From Verrucomicrobiota bacterium (lineage in GTDB: Bacteria > Verrucomicrobiota > Verrucomicrobiia > Opitutales > Opitutaceae): a stretch of DNA of 35,281 nucleotides. The stretch is taken from contig JAUWBD010000028.1 of the NCBI GenBank assembly GCA_030605125.1, positions 1 to 35,281 on the forward strand. Direction: 5' to 3'. Positions within the stretch are counted from its first letter, which is position 1. The number at the start of each line of letters is the position of its first letter. Shown here piece after piece: positions 33,857 to 35,281 of the stretch. A model generated the notes under the pieces. That model did no database searches, was not told where the DNA came from, and worked only from the letters and a program-made list of their open reading frames with translations. The position numbers were made by a program, and so were the translations under genes.

Positions 33857-33931
33857 AGACGGCCCCAGTTTACCACGCCGGAGGCCCCGGGCGGTATGGA
33901 CAATGGGGCCGACACTATGTAGAAAAGCCGC

Positions 33932-34879
33932 ATGTTGACTATCCGATCAACCGGTGGCCCGGAACGGCACGGGGCGCGGCGTTTCTTCGTGGACGTGTCG
34001 GTGTCGCGGCGGATCGCGGTGACGCCCCAGAATTGGAGGCTGCGGATCCGCAGCCCTTTCTGGCGGCTCTATGGGGTGGACGGGGAGGGCGCGGAGCTGC
34101 GCTGGGCGGCAGGCGGTTTGCGTTTGAGGCCGGAGCGGCTCTACCTGGTGCCAGCCTGGCTGGATTTTGAGACCGAAACCAGTCGGCCGCTCAGTCACGA
34201 TTATATGCACTTTTATCTGAACGGGCCGCCCGTGGCCTGGGTGAAGGAGTGCTTCGACGGTCCGCTGCCCGTGGCGCGGCGTCCGGCGGTGGATGCGCTG
34301 GCGACGGTGTGGCGGGATGCGTTGGCCGAGGCGTCGGCCGAATCGTGGCTGGCCCGGCAAGGCTGGGGATCGGCGCTGGCGCAGGCGGCGATCGCGGCGG
34401 CGATCGAGGATTTGCCGCGGGCGCGGCGGGCGAGCCTGCAGGGCTGGTTGCAGTCCGACGCGGCGGTGGAGGCGGCCACGGAGCGAATCTTGCGCAATCT
34501 GGCGCGGCCGCCGGGCAATGAAGAGCTGGCGGCGCTGTGCGGGATGGGGGTCGATCAACTGGCTCGCCGCTTCAAATCGGCCACGGGCCTCACGCCGACG
34601 CAGTATCGGTTGGAGAGCGCGGTGGAGGAGGCGGCGCGGCGGCTGGCGGAGACGGAGGAGAAACTGGAGGAGATCGCGGAGGCGACGGGGTTCACGGATC
34701 GTTTCTACCTGTCGCGGGTGTTCAAGGCGCGGCTGGGGTTTACTCCGGCGGCCTATCGGCTCGCCCATCGCCGCGAGGGCGGCGTCGAGCGGACCTGGTC
34801 GGGGAAGCGACGAGAGAGCCCGAGCGGCGCCCGTGCCTTTACCGAACGCGGCGGGGATGGCGGCGCAGGAAAAGTTTGA
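33932..34879 (+). CDS. AraC-family transcriptional regulator
   Basis: A 315-residue protein. The N-terminal half (about 1-110) has a cupin-like strand pattern (LRLRPERLYLVPAWLDFETE) for ligand sensing. The C-terminal half has two helix-turn-helix units: ELAALCGMGVDQLARRFKSA and LEEIAEATGFTDRFYLSRVF, then FKARLGFTPAAYR, the AraC signature. The final 35 residues are not part of the domain and look disordered. The gene is divergent from the ABC exporter, which it may control. A partial match to the operator (ACTATGTA at 33914-33921) lies before its start but is too short to count as a site. Confidence 0.9.
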   Translation: MLTIRSTGGPERHGARRFFVDVSVSRRIAVTPQNWRLRIRSPFWRLYGVDGEGAELRWAAGGLRLRPERLYLVPAWLDFETETSRPLSHDYMHFYLNGPPVAWVKECFDGPLPVARRPAVDALATVWRDALAEASAESWLARQGWGSALAQAAIAAAIEDLPRARRASLQGWLQSDAAVEAATERILRNLARPPGNEELAALCGMGVDQLARRFKSATGLTPTQYRLESAVEEAARRLAETEEKLEEIAEATGFTDRFYLSRVFKARLGFTPAAYRLAHRREGGVERTWSGKRRESPSGARAFTERGGDGGAGKV

Positions 34880-34941
34880 CGGATAAGCGCGGGGTAATCT
34901 GCATCCGGCTCTTGCGTCGTCTGGCGTGGCCTGAGAGTGAC

Positions 34942-35016
34942 GCTCCTGTAGCACAATGGATAGTGCATCGGTCTCCGAAGCCGGTGATGTGGGTTCGATT
35001 CCCGCCGGGAGCACCA
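34942..35016 (+). tRNA. tRNA-Arg (anticodon CCG)
   Basis: A full cloverleaf: acceptor stem GCTCCTG with CGGGAGC, D-stem GCAC/GTGC, anticodon loop CTCCGAA with anticodon CCG, T-arm GTGGG-TTCGATT-CCCGC, and an encoded CCA end. It reads CGG arginine codons, which are frequent in this GC-rich genome. Its 3' end is only three bases from the stop of the convergent epimerase gene. Confidence 0.97.
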
Positions 35017-35019
35017 GGC

Positions 35020-35280
35020 CTAGGATCCCGCTGTAAAGGCCGACCAACAAGTCGGCTGCCAGCCGAGGTCCCGGGTGATGGCGGAGATGTCCACGAAGCT
35101 CCGCAGCGGTTCTTCGGGGCGGCGCCGGGGAGTGTCGGCGAAATAGGTGCGGGCGAGCGTCTCGACGTCGGGCCAGTCGGGCGGGATCGGCCCGCTGGGC
35201 AGATAGACGCGGTGGCCAGGCAAGCGCTCGGTCTCAACGCAGGCGCGCAGGAGCCGCGCGGCGTCGTCGATCCAGACCCA
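35020..35280 (-). CDS. NAD-dependent epimerase/dehydratase, C-terminal part (5' partial)
   Basis: The last 86 residues of a gene entering from the right edge. WVWIDDAARLLRACVETERLPGHRVYLP and then RSFVDISAITRDLGWQPT are the typical C-terminal pieces of extended short-chain dehydrogenases that act on nucleotide sugars. The Rossmann domain and catalytic YxxxK lie outside the window. The stop (TAG, 35020-35022) abuts the tRNA gene on the other strand. Confidence 0.8.
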   Translation of the reverse strand, partial: WVWIDDAARLLRACVETERLPGHRVYLPSGPIPPDWPDVETLARTYFADTPRRRPEEPLRSFVDISAITRDLGWQPTCWSAFTAGS

Positions 35281-35281
35281 G

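Noticed and set aside
33914-33921. ACTATGTA before the AraC gene as a seventh AAGTGA-type operator
   Set aside because: Only eight bases match and neither AAGTGA half-site is present.
34942-35016. tRNA-Arg as an integration site for a genomic island
   Set aside because: No integrase gene and no direct repeat of the tRNA 3' end is visible in the window.

Overview
The window looks like a chromosomal stretch from a high-GC member of the Verrucomicrobia, most likely Opitutaceae. This is inferred from several traits seen together: a PEP-CTERM sorting tail, an H-X9-DG type pseudopilin, LacI regulators with an RPNPLVSA hinge region, verrucomicrobial secreted-protein tails of the DPDGDGLVNLLEYALG / VERSSDLVSW type, and several families of short palindromic intergenic repeats. 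No rRNA or single-copy marker is present, so the placement is not proven.

Layout. (1) 1-5036, lower GC: the 3' part of a very large surface protein that ends in a DHH/His-rich nuclease-like toxin domain, followed by a DMP19/DUF4375-like protein and a zinc-ribbon protein. This reads as the toxin end of a polymorphic toxin with its immunity genes. (2) 5037-9131: two LacI-family regulators on the plus strand flank a cytoplasmic clan-A glycosidase on the minus strand. (3) 9166-21430, all minus strand: a plant-polysaccharide (xylan) cluster. In order of transcription it holds a PEP-CTERM protein, a GPH symporter, a LacI regulator, a secreted beta-helix enzyme, an operon of a secreted protein, a pseudopilin and a GH11-type xylanase, and an operon of a GH1 beta-glycosidase and a secreted GH10 xylanase carrying a one-base frameshift. 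(4) 21577-25674, plus strand: a 1365-residue secreted beta-helix protein. (5) 25762-30690, minus strand: a GH31 glycosidase, a second GPH symporter, an acetyl-xylan-esterase-like hydrolase and a flavin-reductase-like protein. (6) 30836-33856, minus strand: a HlyD adaptor and an ABC exporter, with a divergent AraC regulator. (7) A tRNA-Arg(CCG) and the end of a sugar-nucleotide epimerase.

The most notable observation is an 18-bp near-palindrome, AAGTGAnnTAnnnnACTw, found six times. It lies at the promoters of the PEP-CTERM gene, the beta-helix enzyme, the pseudopilin/GH11 operon, the GH1/GH10 operon and GH31, and at the start of the giant beta-helix gene. It appears to be the operator that makes the separate transcription units one regulon. 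The LacI protein encoded at 17864-18898, next to the most symmetric copy, is the best candidate to bind it.

Working model (inference): secreted GH10, GH11 and beta-helix enzymes cut xylan outside the cell or in the periplasm, the two GPH symporters import the oligosaccharides, and cytoplasmic GH1, GH31 and clan-A glycosidases finish the job while an esterase removes acyl groups. No SusC/SusD-type outer membrane transporter is visible in the window.
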